Source: Tricholomella constricta (taxonomy: Eukaryota; Basidiomycota; Agaricomycetes; Agaricales; Lyophyllaceae). Taken from it: a stretch of DNA of 64,000 nucleotides. Below, one piece after another: positions 12,264-23,191 of the stretch (within the stretch, counting starts at the first letter, position 1; every line of letters begins with the position of its first letter). The translations under genes were made by a program, and so were the position numbers. Below the pieces are notes generated by a model, which saw only the letters and a list, made by a program, of their open reading frames with translations, did no database searches and was not told the DNA's origin. The stretch is taken from assembly GCA_013368375.1 (NCBI GenBank), contig JAACJP010000004.1, positions 1,364,001-1,428,000 of the forward strand, given 5' to 3'.

Positions 12264-14606
12264 ATGACTGTCGAACAGCCAAGGCTGTTGTTCATTGACT
12301 CCTACGACTCTTTCACTTTCAAGTGAGTCACATATTCGCATGCCTCTCCATCCCTCCATTAAATGATGAACAGCCTTGCTTCATTATGTCGACTATCTAT
12401 TCCCAATTGCATCATTTATATTATCAAAAACGACGACTTCACAATAGAGGAACTTCTACCCCTCCTAGACCACTTCGCCGCCATAGTCGTTGGTCCGGGT
12501 CCGGGCTCGCCAGATAATCCGCAGGACATCGGGGTTGTCAAGGACATATGGAAGATGAAGGATGAACATCTTCTGCCTATTTTTGGAGTGTGCCTTGGAC
12601 TCCAGAGTATGGGCATCGAGTTCGGCGCTCGTCTTCAAAGGTTGCGGGTCGTAAAACACGGCCAAGTTTCCACCATCCAACACCGTGGTACGGACATTTT
12701 TCAAGGCGTTGGGCCTATCGGCGCAGTCAGATATCATTCACTTCACGTCGAACTACTCGACGATGGAGAGCTGGAGCAATTGGCTTGGGCCAACGATGGT
12801 GAAGAAAACGGGCATGTTGTCATGGCTGCCAGACACAAGGTTCGGCCTTTCTGGGCAGTTCAGTATCATCCAGAGTCAGTCTGCACAGACCGAGGAGGCG
12901 CAGATGTCCTCAACAACTTTTGGCAACTTGCACAGGAGTGGACTAGGGCAACCGGAAGAACTATCCGCCCCTGGGATGCATACGCAAAACGAGCCATTGG
13001 AAACTCATGGCCCTATATCGAACCTCATTCCCCTCCATCTACACCGCCGCTACGACGCCCTACCGTCAGCACAATGGTCGTGGACATACCTGGCCTCCCT
13101 ATCACCACGATTGCCGAACTTTTCGGTGCATTCGACGATGACTCCCCATTTGCGTTGCTGGATTCCGCAGCCAAACCTGGTCGTTTCTCGATCGTGGCTT
13201 CATTGCTGCCGACCTCTCTCCAGGTCACCCATTTCGTGCAAGACAATTTCGTCACCTTAAAGCGAGGGAACTCGGTGGTCCGCGAGGAACTCAGATCTCG
13301 TGATGTGTGGTCATGGCTTGCTACCTTCATGCGCTCCCACAAAGCCAACGGAAATCCAGATATTCCGTTCTGGGGTGGCCTAATTGGACAACTAAGCTAT
13401 GAGCTTGGTGTACGCTCATTGCACGTCCCTCTAAAAGCCAACGATAACCTTGGTAGTCGACATCCTGACGTCAACCTTGTATTCGTCGAGCGAAGCGTCG
13501 TCGTGGACATCGTTACTGGCAAAGCTTACATCCAATCTCTCATTCCTGAGGACGACAAATGGATATCGGATACATCAACCCAACTAATCGAAGCCTTATC
13601 TAATCCCCCACCTACTACGCCATCCAAGACTTCCCCTCAGCCTGTTGTTACACTTCCTGATAGAGCGCGTTATATCTCTCGCATTAATCAGGCCAAGGAG
13701 AGGCTGTTCGCAGGCGACTCCTATGAACTCTGCTTGACAGCTCCTACTCGTATTTCCATTCCCAAATGCTCTGCAGCAACCCCAAACTCATGGGAGCGAT
13801 ACAAGTACCTGCGTCAAAGAAACCCAGCACCCCATTCAGCATTCCTTCGCCTACACCCTTCTACGTTACTGTCGTCGTCGCCGGAACGGTTCTTGTCGTT
13901 TTCGAGACCTCCTAACTCAATATGTCAACTGCGACCTATCAAAGGAACGGTACGCAAATCCCCCGGTATCACTCGCGCTGTCGCCGAGGAATTATTGGCT
14001 GGTTCCACGAAAGAGGTCGCGGAAAACCTGATGATAGTGGATCTGATCCGCCATGATCTACACGGTGTCGTCGGGGAAGACGTGCAGGTCAAGCAGTTTT
14101 GCACCGTGGAGGAGTATGAAACTGTTTGGCAGCTGGTCAGCGTCATTGAAGGAAGACTTGCGGAGAATTCTAGTGCAAACCTCGATCCAGATGGCGAGGT
14201 TGGCTGGGAGGTCTTAAAACGAAGTCTTCCCCCTGGTATGCAGGAGATATATACTCTACTCGGAAGTAAACTGACTCCACGAATAATAGGTAGCATGACT
14301 GGTGCACCAAAAAAACGCAGCGTTGAGATCCTGCAGACACTCGAAGACCAGGAACGAAGTTTATATTCGGGGGTTTTTGGATATTGGTGCGTTGGAGGCG
14401 GTGGAGACTGGTCGGTCACGATCCGCAGCTGTTTCAAGCATCATCAAGCCCACAGCTACGATGGCGATCCTGAGTGGACAGAGGAGTGGACAATTGGCGC
14501 AGGTGGCGCTATCACCGCCCTCTCTGATGCTGAAGCAGAGTGGGACGAGATGATCGTGAAATTGCAGAGTGTTCTAAATACCTTTGGAGCCTCTACCACC
14601 ACTTGA
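12264..14606 (+). CDS. ABZ1: Aminodeoxychorismate (PABA) synthase, bifunctional
   Basis: Two exons, join(12264..12322, 12374..14606), 763 aa. It makes 4-amino-4-deoxychorismate from chorismate and glutamine, the first step to p-aminobenzoate and folate. The N-terminal class I glutamine amidotransferase has DSYDSF, the nucleophile Cys93 in FGVCLGLQ, and His185/Glu187 in QYHPES. The C-terminal chorismate-binding domain has PIKGTVRKSPG, ENLMIVDLIRHDL, GSMTGAPKKRSVEIL and YSGVFGYW. The PIKGT-type motif argues for PABA rather than anthranilate synthase. It is the gene called pab1 in mushrooms, a classical marker linked to the A locus in Coprinopsis and Schizophyllum. Confidence 0.93.
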
Positions 14607-14988
14607 CGTCGCTACAGAGAATTAACTCTAAATGATGAGGTGCTTTGGCATTGAGTGTGAGAGCTGCGCCCGGCTGCAAAATGTTTCTCCCGCAACATTA
14701 GTCACAGGAACCAGTGCGCGTCAGCTATCTGTCTCTCTCTCTCATCGCTTTCTGTCTACACTTTCATCTGGCTATTCCGACTTTGACCTGGTATCGCGCA
14801 AGCTATCTAAATTATTACTCTGAGCCGGCTTGAACACCCCTATGCATCTGTGCTTCGATTAAGGCCGTGCTGGTTACAACTTGATTAAAAGACATACAGC
14901 GACTGCCTCAAGAAACAGAACTGCGGACCTGAGCTGTGTCTTTTCGCAGCAATTCAAGAGCAACTAACTCCAGGTCGGCTCCTCTGCC
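14607..14988. other. Intergenic, ABZ1 to DUF6593 gene
   Basis: 382 bp holding the ABZ1 3' flank and the promoter of the next gene. Short CT repeats lie near 14730-14750. No RNA or coding signal recognised. Confidence 0.4.
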
Positions 14989-16020
14989 ATGATAATACTC
15001 GCACCTGAGTGAGTTTCACACATACCAGTCTCTTGAAACTCATCAACTCAAAAGTCCCTGAACAGTGACATTCAAGCCAAGCGCGATGGTCCTCCTGCAC
15101 CATCTCCTACCCCTAGCCTGAGGGTTCCACCGCCGCCAGTTCATCCTGCGCTGCATTATGGCGTTTCGAGCTCTGCTGTATCCCCACCAGGGTATGTCGC
15201 TTACCAGGCTAGGAACTGTGTCGCTGCTAAACGCCTTCGTCTCCAGGTACCAGTCGACGCGTAAGCCATTGACTTCGATTAGCTATACGTTCTGGCCACA
15301 GGCAGTGCCGTCGAGCAGCATGATCCTCGCCCCTCCCTCCAATCTAGAGAATCCAGGACCATCATTTTGCATATCCGTCAATATGAACTGCTTCACGCCT
15401 ACTTCATACATCACGACAGTAAAACGCGGCTCGTGGGACGGCGAGCTTGTGGGTGACTTTCAGTAAGTTGAGCCTGACACTCGTCAAATTTTCGGCGTGG
15501 TTTACAGTGCCATCGTTGTGCAGGATAGGACTGGCAATATCGAAGAAATTTGACACTGTGTGTGTTAGAGGGAATGAGTTTTTGATAAGTGACATCTTCA
15601 AGCCGGGTCACCAACGATTTCGTTCGGTTCGTCGCACCTTCCCCTTGACCGCGCAGGCATGTTTAATTCCTCCGATAGAGTTGGACATGGAAAACACCAG
15701 AACATGACAAACCTGTTTTTCTGTACTGGGATGACAGCGTTGCGGCGGGGGTCATTACGGTGCGTTTCCGTCGTTCAGATAGCATGGAAGTGAAACCCTT
15801 CTTGCTCCTAATTTTTCATTCTCTGCAGTGTTTCGCTTCCAAAGACAAAACCGCTGGCAATGTTTTGGCCAGGTTCATACCTCCCCGTCATTTAAGAAAA
15901 CTTGCAAGGCCCGCCGAAATGCACCGACTCGAGGTATCTCCCCAAGGTCACGAGTACTTCGACGATATTCTGATGTCTGCGCTGATCTTGGAGCGACTGC
16001 GCACATTACCCTCTGTCTGA
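14989..16020 (+). CDS. DUF6593-family protein
   Basis: Six exons, join(14989..15008, 15066..15191, 15247..15462, 15524..15626, 15679..15759, 15829..16020), 245 aa. A Pro/Ser-rich N-terminus is followed by beta-strand blocks and ends in HEYFDDILMSALILERLR. The middle reads TTVKRGSWDGELVGDF, SSWTWKTPEHDKPVFLYW and GNVLARFIPPRHL. This order (a gel-type strand, a W-x-W-K strand, a 'cash-in' FxPP loop and a final ILxxxLIxERLR helix) is that of the DUF6593 proteins common in agaricomycetes; their function is unknown. All five introns close the frame. An additional in-frame intron near 15265 is possible. Confidence 0.7.
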
Positions 16021-16193
16021 GTATCTGGTTCGTCGCGGCATAGCCTCCCAACGACCGTTACATTTACATAGACTTGTGCCAATGGTACGTTGCATAATAG
16101 TTACATATAAAAAGTGACCCTATGCCATGAGAGCAATATGTTTCAATTCACTGGCATGAATCAATATCGCGTCCGTTATGGATTCAATAAAAC

Positions 16194-17530
16194 TCACTTT
16201 TGGACGTGGTGACCAACTTTCATGGGCTCATAAGCAATAGCCTCTTCGCCATCCTTTCCGAGTCGAACCTGTTCGTCCTTCATCACCTGGGCGCGCGCCA
16301 CCAGTTCAGGAATGGGTGCAAGGTCGAAATCAGAGTTCAGATGCCAGAAAAAGGTCGAGGATATGCGGATAAGCGGTCGATCCGGGAATTGAACCTTGCG
16401 AGCCTCAATTACCTAGGTATGCGGTGAATTGGTAAATCGTTTTACCATGGGACACCAAGGAAAATACAAACCGACAAGGTCTTCTCATTTACGACGACCT
16501 CATGGAACCCAGCCTTGATCAAGCCACCTGTCAGATGTTCAAGCTGCTTCCCAGCCTGCACGAGAAGGTAATTGCCCTGCGGGATCTTGACTGCAATACG
16601 CTTTCCTGTGTTCCGTGCCCAGATATGTAGACCCGGATAGCGCGATCGGCCGTGAATCGTCAAAAAATTGAGATCAGAGTGGAAACCCGCGAGGATGGTG
16701 TCCTTCTCTCCATACTTGACGAGATCAGACGCAGTCGGTGCCAGGAGATGGGGGCTTGGAGGGTCTGAGTCGAAAATGATGAAGATGGGTGGAGAACGTA
16801 CCCGTATGTTCCTGCTTCCCTGAACGTCTCGACAGGCAGACCCAACCCCACAGCGGTCATCTCTGCGAGGTTAGCGACGCTAAGCATGAATATCAGAATC
16901 GCTCTCGGGGTTCGAAGATACGAAGGCACCTACGCATTCTTCATTGACTTCCCCCACTGTTCCATAATAGGCGTCCATCTCTCTCGCAACCCCTCGGCCT
17001 CGGGAACGATATTGGATGCATTGAGGCCTGGAAATTGCGTCTCATAGGGCGGTTTCTCGCTCATCCTCCAGAAAAACCTGCATTTCGGGTCCGGGGAGTG
17101 AGCACTGATGTCCAAAGGCCTCTCAGCAGGATCCAGTTTCTCGATGATACGGAGACATGGCTCGTCGACTGCACATTTGGGCTTTTCAGTATTTTCGAGT
17201 GTGACGCCGATTTGATAGCTCAGCTCTGGCCGTTCGTCTTTCTTTAATACCTCCGCGGGCTGGGCAAAGTAATCTTCGAGGAGATCAAGGAAGCTGGAGT
17301 TGTCCTCCTCGGATACGCGAGAGTCGTGGAGGACGAGGGCACCGTAGGTAATAAGGGCATCTGCCGCCTTGAAGGGTCGGATTAGCTGATAGGGTTGATG
17401 TGATTGGAAGGTCAGACATATTCACTTTCTTGCACTCATTGATGACCTTCTCCGAGTCACGATGCGCAGACAAGAAGAGATCGAGGTCAATGACAGGAAG
17501 ATCCATGGAGAGTTCTTGCTGAAGGGCCAT
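16194..17530 (-). CDS. 2-oxoglutarate/Fe(II)-dependent oxygenase (IPNS-like)
   Basis: Five exons, complement(17426..17530, 16934..17367, 16802..16879, 16472..16754, 16194..16412), 372 aa. The double-stranded beta-helix core has the iron ligands His231 and Asp233 (GFHSDLNFL) and His290 (AGFHEVVVN), and the co-substrate RxS at Arg316/Ser318 (RPLIRISST). The N-domain block LPVIDLDLF is typical of isopenicillin N synthase-like enzymes. The substrate is unknown; no biosynthetic cluster surrounds it. The stop used directly follows HHVQK. Splicing at the GTGAGT there into a further short exon is possible, so the last few residues are uncertain. Confidence 0.85.
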
Positions 17531-17847
17531 TGTGGGAGGTCTGAAAGTTGACAAGTGTCACGATGATTGTTCTTTAAATCTGGGAATCAGTTGGGATCCG
17601 GACCACACTTGGCTGTCAATACATGAGGCGCGATTTGATCACGGCCGGAGAGGACCATATGCTTGCAGCAGATGGCCGTAAAAGCGTTGTGCGTGCACAC
17701 AACGTGCACAGTCATGACATGACACCGCCACGGCTGCGAAAGGTTGCAAGGAGTCGGATGTCCAAATTCAGACACTTGATATTTCCAAGTCTTGACAACT
17801 AACCACCACCTCGTTTGACCCACGACCCCTCCCGCAAATCCGTCACC
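17531..17847. promoter_or_regulatory. Divergent promoter region, 2OG oxygenase / UBC12
   Basis: 317 bp between divergent start codons. It includes a palindrome-like stretch of GTGTGCACA repeats near 17690-17710. A 92-codon antisense frame here has no recognisable content. Confidence 0.4.
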
Positions 17848-18682
17848 ATGATCAAAGTACGCCAACCTCTTTGGACATCGTCTGGCTACTCACCTCTGAC
17901 TCTCTACTAGATCTGGAGCATGAAGAAGAACGAGGACGCGGCGGCAAAGAAGAAGCCGAAGACGAGCGCCGCCCAGATTCGAGTGCAGAAAGGTAGACAC
18001 TTTCAGCTCCTTGACAAGTTCTTTCGAGAGCTCAAAATCATGGCCCAATTGTAAAATCGCAGACTTGACCGAGTTAGATCTGCCGTCGACGATGAGGACG
18101 AACTTCCGAGATCCTGCTGATCTCCTCAACTTCACGCTTACTATTACACCAGACGAAGGTCCTCGATTCTGTTACAGTATTTCTGGTGTATACTAAACCA
18201 CCCTCATTCGACTCGTAGGCATGTATAAGGGCGGCGCGTTTGTCTTCTCCTTTGCCATCAACACAAACTACCCACACGACCCTCCCAAAGTCAAGTGCAC
18301 ACAAACAGTAAGTTCGCCGAGCTCGTGCATTCTTCTTCATGGCTGATAACCCGCCCATTGCAGATTTACCACCCGAATGTCGACCTCGAGGGTAATGTCT
18401 GCTTGAATATCCTCCGCGAGGACTGGAAACCGGTTCTCAATCTGAACTCGGTGATGGTTGGGCTGCAGTATCTGTTCCTGGAGCCAAATGCAGATGATCC
18501 TCTCAATAAGGGTGCGAAGTGTTCATATACTTTGCCAAACCCGCCCTCGCTCATAGATGATGGCTGCAGATGCCGCCCAAGAGATGAGCAGAAACCGGGA
18601 ACAGTTCTTGTCGAATGTCAAATACTCGATGCGGGGTAGCAGCATCAAGGGCGTGCAGTATGACAACGTGCTCGTACGATGA
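17848..18682 (+). CDS. UBC12: NEDD8-conjugating enzyme E2, Ubc12
   Basis: Six exons, join(17848..17856, 17911..17992, 18063..18158, 18219..18307, 18364..18511, 18570..18682), 178 aa. Exon 1 is only nine bases (MIK), joined to IWSMKKNED, the N-terminal peptide by which Ubc12 docks on the NEDD8 E1. The UBC fold follows, with the catalytic Cys105 in [19 protein letters not shown]; that block is specific to Ubc12 among E2s. The protein ends [11 protein letters not shown]. It transfers NEDD8/Rub1 to cullins and so activates SCF-type ubiquitin ligases. Confidence 0.95.
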
Positions 18683-18964
18683 CCGCAATGATCTCATTTT
18701 CTGGTTCTGTCTCTTCATCTTTGCACTGTCTCTCTCACTCACCATACACTTTTGCTGTACATCAACACTTCCATCCACTATCACTCCTCATCGTACGGTC
18801 CTTCCTGCATTGTCTTTCCTCATGATCCGAGCGTGTCGGGTAGAACACAATAGAGATTACAGATGTCTTTATCGTCTCTGCGTTTGGATATGTGTATACA
18901 TACGGTGCTTAATTAATTAGGCCAGCTATTCTGCCTTGAATTGCCCTATAATTTAGTCAGATAT

Positions 18965-19504
18965 CTAGCTTCCTCGGTATGTGGTGTAAGAGTATGGGCT
19001 GATCAGTAATGGGATGTGATAATGCTCCTCAGGGTTAGCGATGACGAATGTGATCTTGGAGTTGTGAGCAAGATACTTGAGGAAAGAACGTCAATACAGA
19101 CCTCGACCCAGGGGTAAAAGGAGGTGCGGTCGGTCTTGTCGAAGTATTCTTTGGTTTTGAAAACGATCTTGTATATTTGCCCAGCTTTGAGCGCAGTCTT
19201 CCCGGTCTTTTCCTCCTCTGAACCGACTGGGGGTAGAAGGTCGAGGCATCGACCGTCTGAGTTAGTGTTTCTGGTAGACGTAATCAGCAGTATCCCTGAA
19301 TGGAACATATCAGGCTCACCCCTTGGCAAGAGGGTGGAAGATATCAGGACCGCCGTTATTGGAGACTTCAAGCTCTTGGAGCCGAATAAGCACACCCTCA
19401 GCGGGCTTTCCTGTGGATGAATCGAGAACTAGAAAGGGGGGTGAGCAAGGACAGCGTAGAGGACGCGTGGACTGACCGTGGCAGGTTATGGGCGACTTGG
19501 ACAT
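18965..19504 (-). CDS. 5-hydroxyisourate hydrolase (transthyretin-like)
   Basis: Four exons, complement(19477..19504, 19320..19428, 19102..19270, 18965..19054), 131 aa, a normal family length. Signature blocks are [17 protein letters not shown] at the N-terminus, [12 protein letters not shown] in the middle, and the diagnostic C-terminal tetrapeptide YRGS immediately before the stop. The enzyme hydrolyses 5-hydroxyisourate from urate oxidase in purine breakdown. I see no obvious peroxisomal targeting signal, so it may be cytosolic. Convergent with UBC12, divergent from RRP1. Confidence 0.92.
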
Positions 19505-19623
19505 GGCGTTACAGCGACACTTCAAGGGATACTTACACACATCTTATCTTGATCATAATGGAATCTAATCATAGCACTGACAGTCAACTTGTCGGACTTC
19601 GAAACAAAAATCTTTCAGCGGCC
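19505..19623. promoter_or_regulatory. 119-bp bidirectional promoter, HIU hydrolase / RRP1
   Basis: Only 119 bp separate the two divergent start codons, so the two genes must share promoter DNA. No single motif stands out by eye. Confidence 0.5.
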
Positions 19624-20714
19624 ATGTCTTCGCCGCCGTTAGGAAAGTTCCTGGCCTCGACCGGTGAGTTGCTGTCTACATCCCTAGTATCCTAAAATAA
19701 TCATGGGCTGCAAGAGAAAAAGACTCGCGACAAGGCTATCAAAAATCTCTCCCTTTTCCTCTCAAACGACTCGAGAAATGATCTCTCAAAGCCGGATATG
19801 GACAAGCTCTGGAAAGGCATCTTCTATGGTTTCTGGATGTCCGACAAGCCTCTTGTGCAGCAAGCCTTAGCCACCGAATTAGCCGATCTCGTCTTGACAA
19901 TAACCACAACATCCTCTTCGCTTGCTTTTCTGCGTGGCTTTTGGGAAATGATGGTTCGCGAATGGAATGGCATTGACCGTCTACGGTGAGCGGCTTGCTC
20001 TCTTCTATGAATCCTGTGTGCTAATTCGTCGCTTAGCATAGACAAATACTACATGCTCGTTAGAAGATTCGTAAACGCGTCTTTCCGTCGTTTGATTCGG
20101 GCTGAATGGGACAGGGATGCATGTGCCGAGTATAACGATATTCTGATGGCTGCAGGTGGTCCTATCTGGTGCATACTATCCATCCGCTTGTATCTTCGCA
20201 CAGTTTTGACATATCTTACAGTCCCAGTGACCTCAAAGTCCCCACAAGCTTAGCATACCACCTTGCTGATATATACATCGAAGAGCTCGACAAGGCTCTC
20301 GCCACATCCACATCACCACCGCTTCCAGCTCCCTTGCACACCATCATTAAACCGTTCCTATCTCTCGCAGCACAGACACCTACATCTGTGACATACAAAC
20401 GTATACAAGCCGCCCTTCTGAATCCTCTGTTCTCCGCACTCTCGTCTCCTTCGCAAGACGACGAGCCCCCCACACAAAAACGCGCTCGATTAACGGCGAC
20501 CACGAATGGAGCGAATCCATACCCCAACGTCGTATCTAGTTCATGTTACGACGATCCAAAAACGGAAGGCAAGGTGGATGGTCCCGCACTAAGGAAGAAG
20601 CTCTTGAGAGCAGTGTTCGAGATTGCAAGTCAACCGGAAACACGCGACGCGAATCGCAGAAAAATGTACGCTCTTTGGAAGGATGGGGCTGACGACGAGG
20701 GTGACGACGATTGA
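19624..20714 (+). CDS. RRP1: Ribosomal RNA processing protein 1 (Rrp1/Nop52)
   Basis: Four exons, join(19624..19663, 19715..19985, 20037..20168, 20222..20714), 311 aa. Family blocks are FLASTEKKTRDKAIKNL at the N-terminus, MDKLWKGIFYGFWMSDKP, YYMLVRRFVNASFRRL and VPTSLAYHLADIYIEELDKA. The last intron was set to end at 20221: the nearer acceptor would make a 35-bp intron, while 20221 gives 53 bp and GGPICPSDLKVP. The C-terminal 100 residues are acidic and basic low complexity, as expected. Nucleolar factor for 27S pre-rRNA processing to 25S and 5.8S. Confidence 0.9.
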
Positions 20715-20978
20715 GCAACTACGTGTGTATTTCCTTGGGCACAACATGTATCTTTACGCATCATGGGATTTTCCGATCTGAAAATGATATCAGACATGAT
20801 TGGGAGAGGACTGACATCTGAACGCTGAACGCATACTAAATAGGAGGAGCCGGTGAGTGCTGCCTACATATGTACTCACCACTGTACTGTATTGTGCTTG
20901 GACTCAAATTAAGTTGTGACAATCGCGTGACGGAATACGTGACGCACGCGATTTTTTAAACTTCCACCCTTTGAACAG

Positions 20979-23027
20979 ATGTCGACCTATGTGAACAGCA
21001 ACCGAGTGCCTCCAAACACCTACTATCGCTCAGGCTACGTCCCACAGCAGCAGCAGCAATCTAGACCTGCCGTAAATGTCAGAGATGACTATGAACGTGA
21101 GTTCGCTTGCGTTTCTACCCAAGGCGACGCTTGACGCGCTGGCAATGTTTAGGATGGTACACCGAATCTGTTCCCAGTAACAGAATGTCCCTATCGCTCC
21201 GCTCTGGAATACTCCCTGAAGTTGGCTGGGCTTTAGATCGCTTGTGCCGCCTGTGCCATAACGAAACATTCCTGTTATCAAACGTCCCAGGACTCATTGA
21301 CGGGTTATTCGATTGGCCAGAATGGTATATCACAGAAGGCTACAAATTCTCAACCGACGCACAATCCCTGTTCTCTCCACCGCCCGACCTTTCTCGAAAA
21401 CGCCGATATGCTCTCGAATCCCTCTTCGTCTTGCGAAACACGGCATTATTCGAGCCGAACGCCGTGGAACTAGCCAGCCACTCACACACCTTGCCTTTAA
21501 TATTGAAGGCGCTACATACTCTGCAATACGATCGCGATGAAGACTCGGAATTCGTCTTTCACATCATCGACTTATATCATGTTGTAGCTGCGAAGATTAT
21601 TGTTAGTCCCACGACCCCGGCTGCCTGGAATCCTCTTCAGCCCCTCCAGCAAATTGCATTGCATTCGACTAATCGCTCGATGATCATTGCTGCCCTCACA
21701 GCGCTCATGGTCACCCTCTCTAGCCCCGTGAATGCCCACAACATCACGGCGAATTCTGCAGCATTGGGTGCCTCCGTCAGATACCTCCCCCTACTTGTAG
21801 ATAAGCCCTTAATCGACGCATGCCTGAACTACCTATATGTTCACATTTCCCATATGTCTATGGCCAAAGCCTTCTTGCTCCATCCAGAGATGCCAGCCGT
21901 CCTCAAGCTACTTGTCAGTCTCTTGCTTGACGAGCAGCACACATTGGAAGAGAAGGTCGTGATGGACATCTCTGGGACCATCCACACGGTGCCGTCCACC
22001 ACTGTTCTTACTCGGGACCATGAGCTTACGAAAGAGGAGCTGGATGGATTGCTTCCCAAGCCCGAACCCCAGCGCTGCTACGATTGGTTTGAATTTCCTC
22101 GCTTCCATTCATGCTCAAGAACTTACCTCTATTGTCAGGATGAAAACCATGTTTATAGCCAAGCCAGACAGCGAACTTACCCAAGTCGACTTCTGGAATC
22201 TCTACAAAGATGTGTTCTCGCCATATCAAGAACAATACCCCCTCCTTGTTGCCTCAGATGTCATCAAGAACGTCAACTCCGTTTTCCCAGAGGCTCAAGC
22301 AATGGTCCTCCAGGGCCCTGTCCAAAGGTTTATTGTGCGGGGAGTCGATAGGCGGAAAGATTCTCTTGCAAATGAGCGCTTCAAATGCCAATGGGACCGC
22401 TCACAGTGCTCCGCACTCATATTCTCTGGTCCAGGAGAGCTCTACGAGCATTTATTGGAACACCTCACGAAGATCGAGGCATCGGAATCCCTGTGTCTAT
22501 GGTCGACATGCCCAAGGCCAGCGATGACAAAACCCAATCTCCGTTCCCACATATTGACGCATCTCTCGAGTCCACATCCGGCCTCGAAGCATCCATCGCA
22601 AAGTGACACGATCACGCTGCCCTCCGAAAATTCACCATATCCAATAGAGAACCCCACTGCCCGATCTCCGCCCCCACCTCGTAGCACGGTGATCACCTTC
22701 GAGCGCCCACTGGTGGATCCGCCTTCCACCGCTCTCACAGCATTACTTTGTATCCGTATACTATTCCGGACGTCGTTCGCCTCGACCGATGTCGCGCCCA
22801 GAGCAGATGCCGATCATTTTGGTTTCCCGGGGATTGTAGAAGATCAGGATGATCAAGACATGGAAGGGAACAACGAAATTGGAGAGAGCGAAAAGGAAGG
22901 TGAGAGGCGTGGCCGGAAGGCGTTTGTAGGCGTTCGAAGGCTCATGGAGGGTGTGCGGATCCGGGACGAGGTTTTGATGGGGTGGATAACAGAGATGGTG
23001 GACGCTGGCATCTCGGGCACCCTGTGA
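20979..23027 (+). CDS. RSC9: Chromatin-remodelling complex subunit, Rsc9/ARID2-like
   Basis: Three exons, join(20979..21096, 21153..22086, 22139..23027), 646 aa. The second intron splits a Trp codon and joins PQRCYDW to MKTMFIAKPDSELTQVDFWNLY, restoring the family block. Then come VASDVIKNVNSVFP and VQRFIVRGVDRR. A C-terminal zinc-finger-like segment has FKCQWDRSQCS and CLWSTCPRP followed by HILTH. The N-terminal part is an armadillo-like helical region. Rsc9 is a DNA-contacting subunit of the RSC/PBAF nucleosome remodeller. I do not see the N-terminal ARID domain of animal ARID2, as expected for fungi. A poly-Gln run lies near residue 25. Confidence 0.8.
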
Positions 23028-23191
23028 GTTTGCGGCTTGCTCAAAGGCGTGTGCTTCCCTTGTATTACCCCTGTAACCTTGACACAACTACTAGAATTTG
23101 AACTTGTACTAATTTCGAAAACCCTTATTATCGGCGTTAAGCGGTTTATATCCTGAATCGGAGATATCGAACGTAGCCACTTGCACTCCTC

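Noticed and set aside
20169..20203. A 35-bp intron in RRP1
   Set aside because: The next AG (20221) gives 53 bp and restores the conserved GGPICPSDLKVP.
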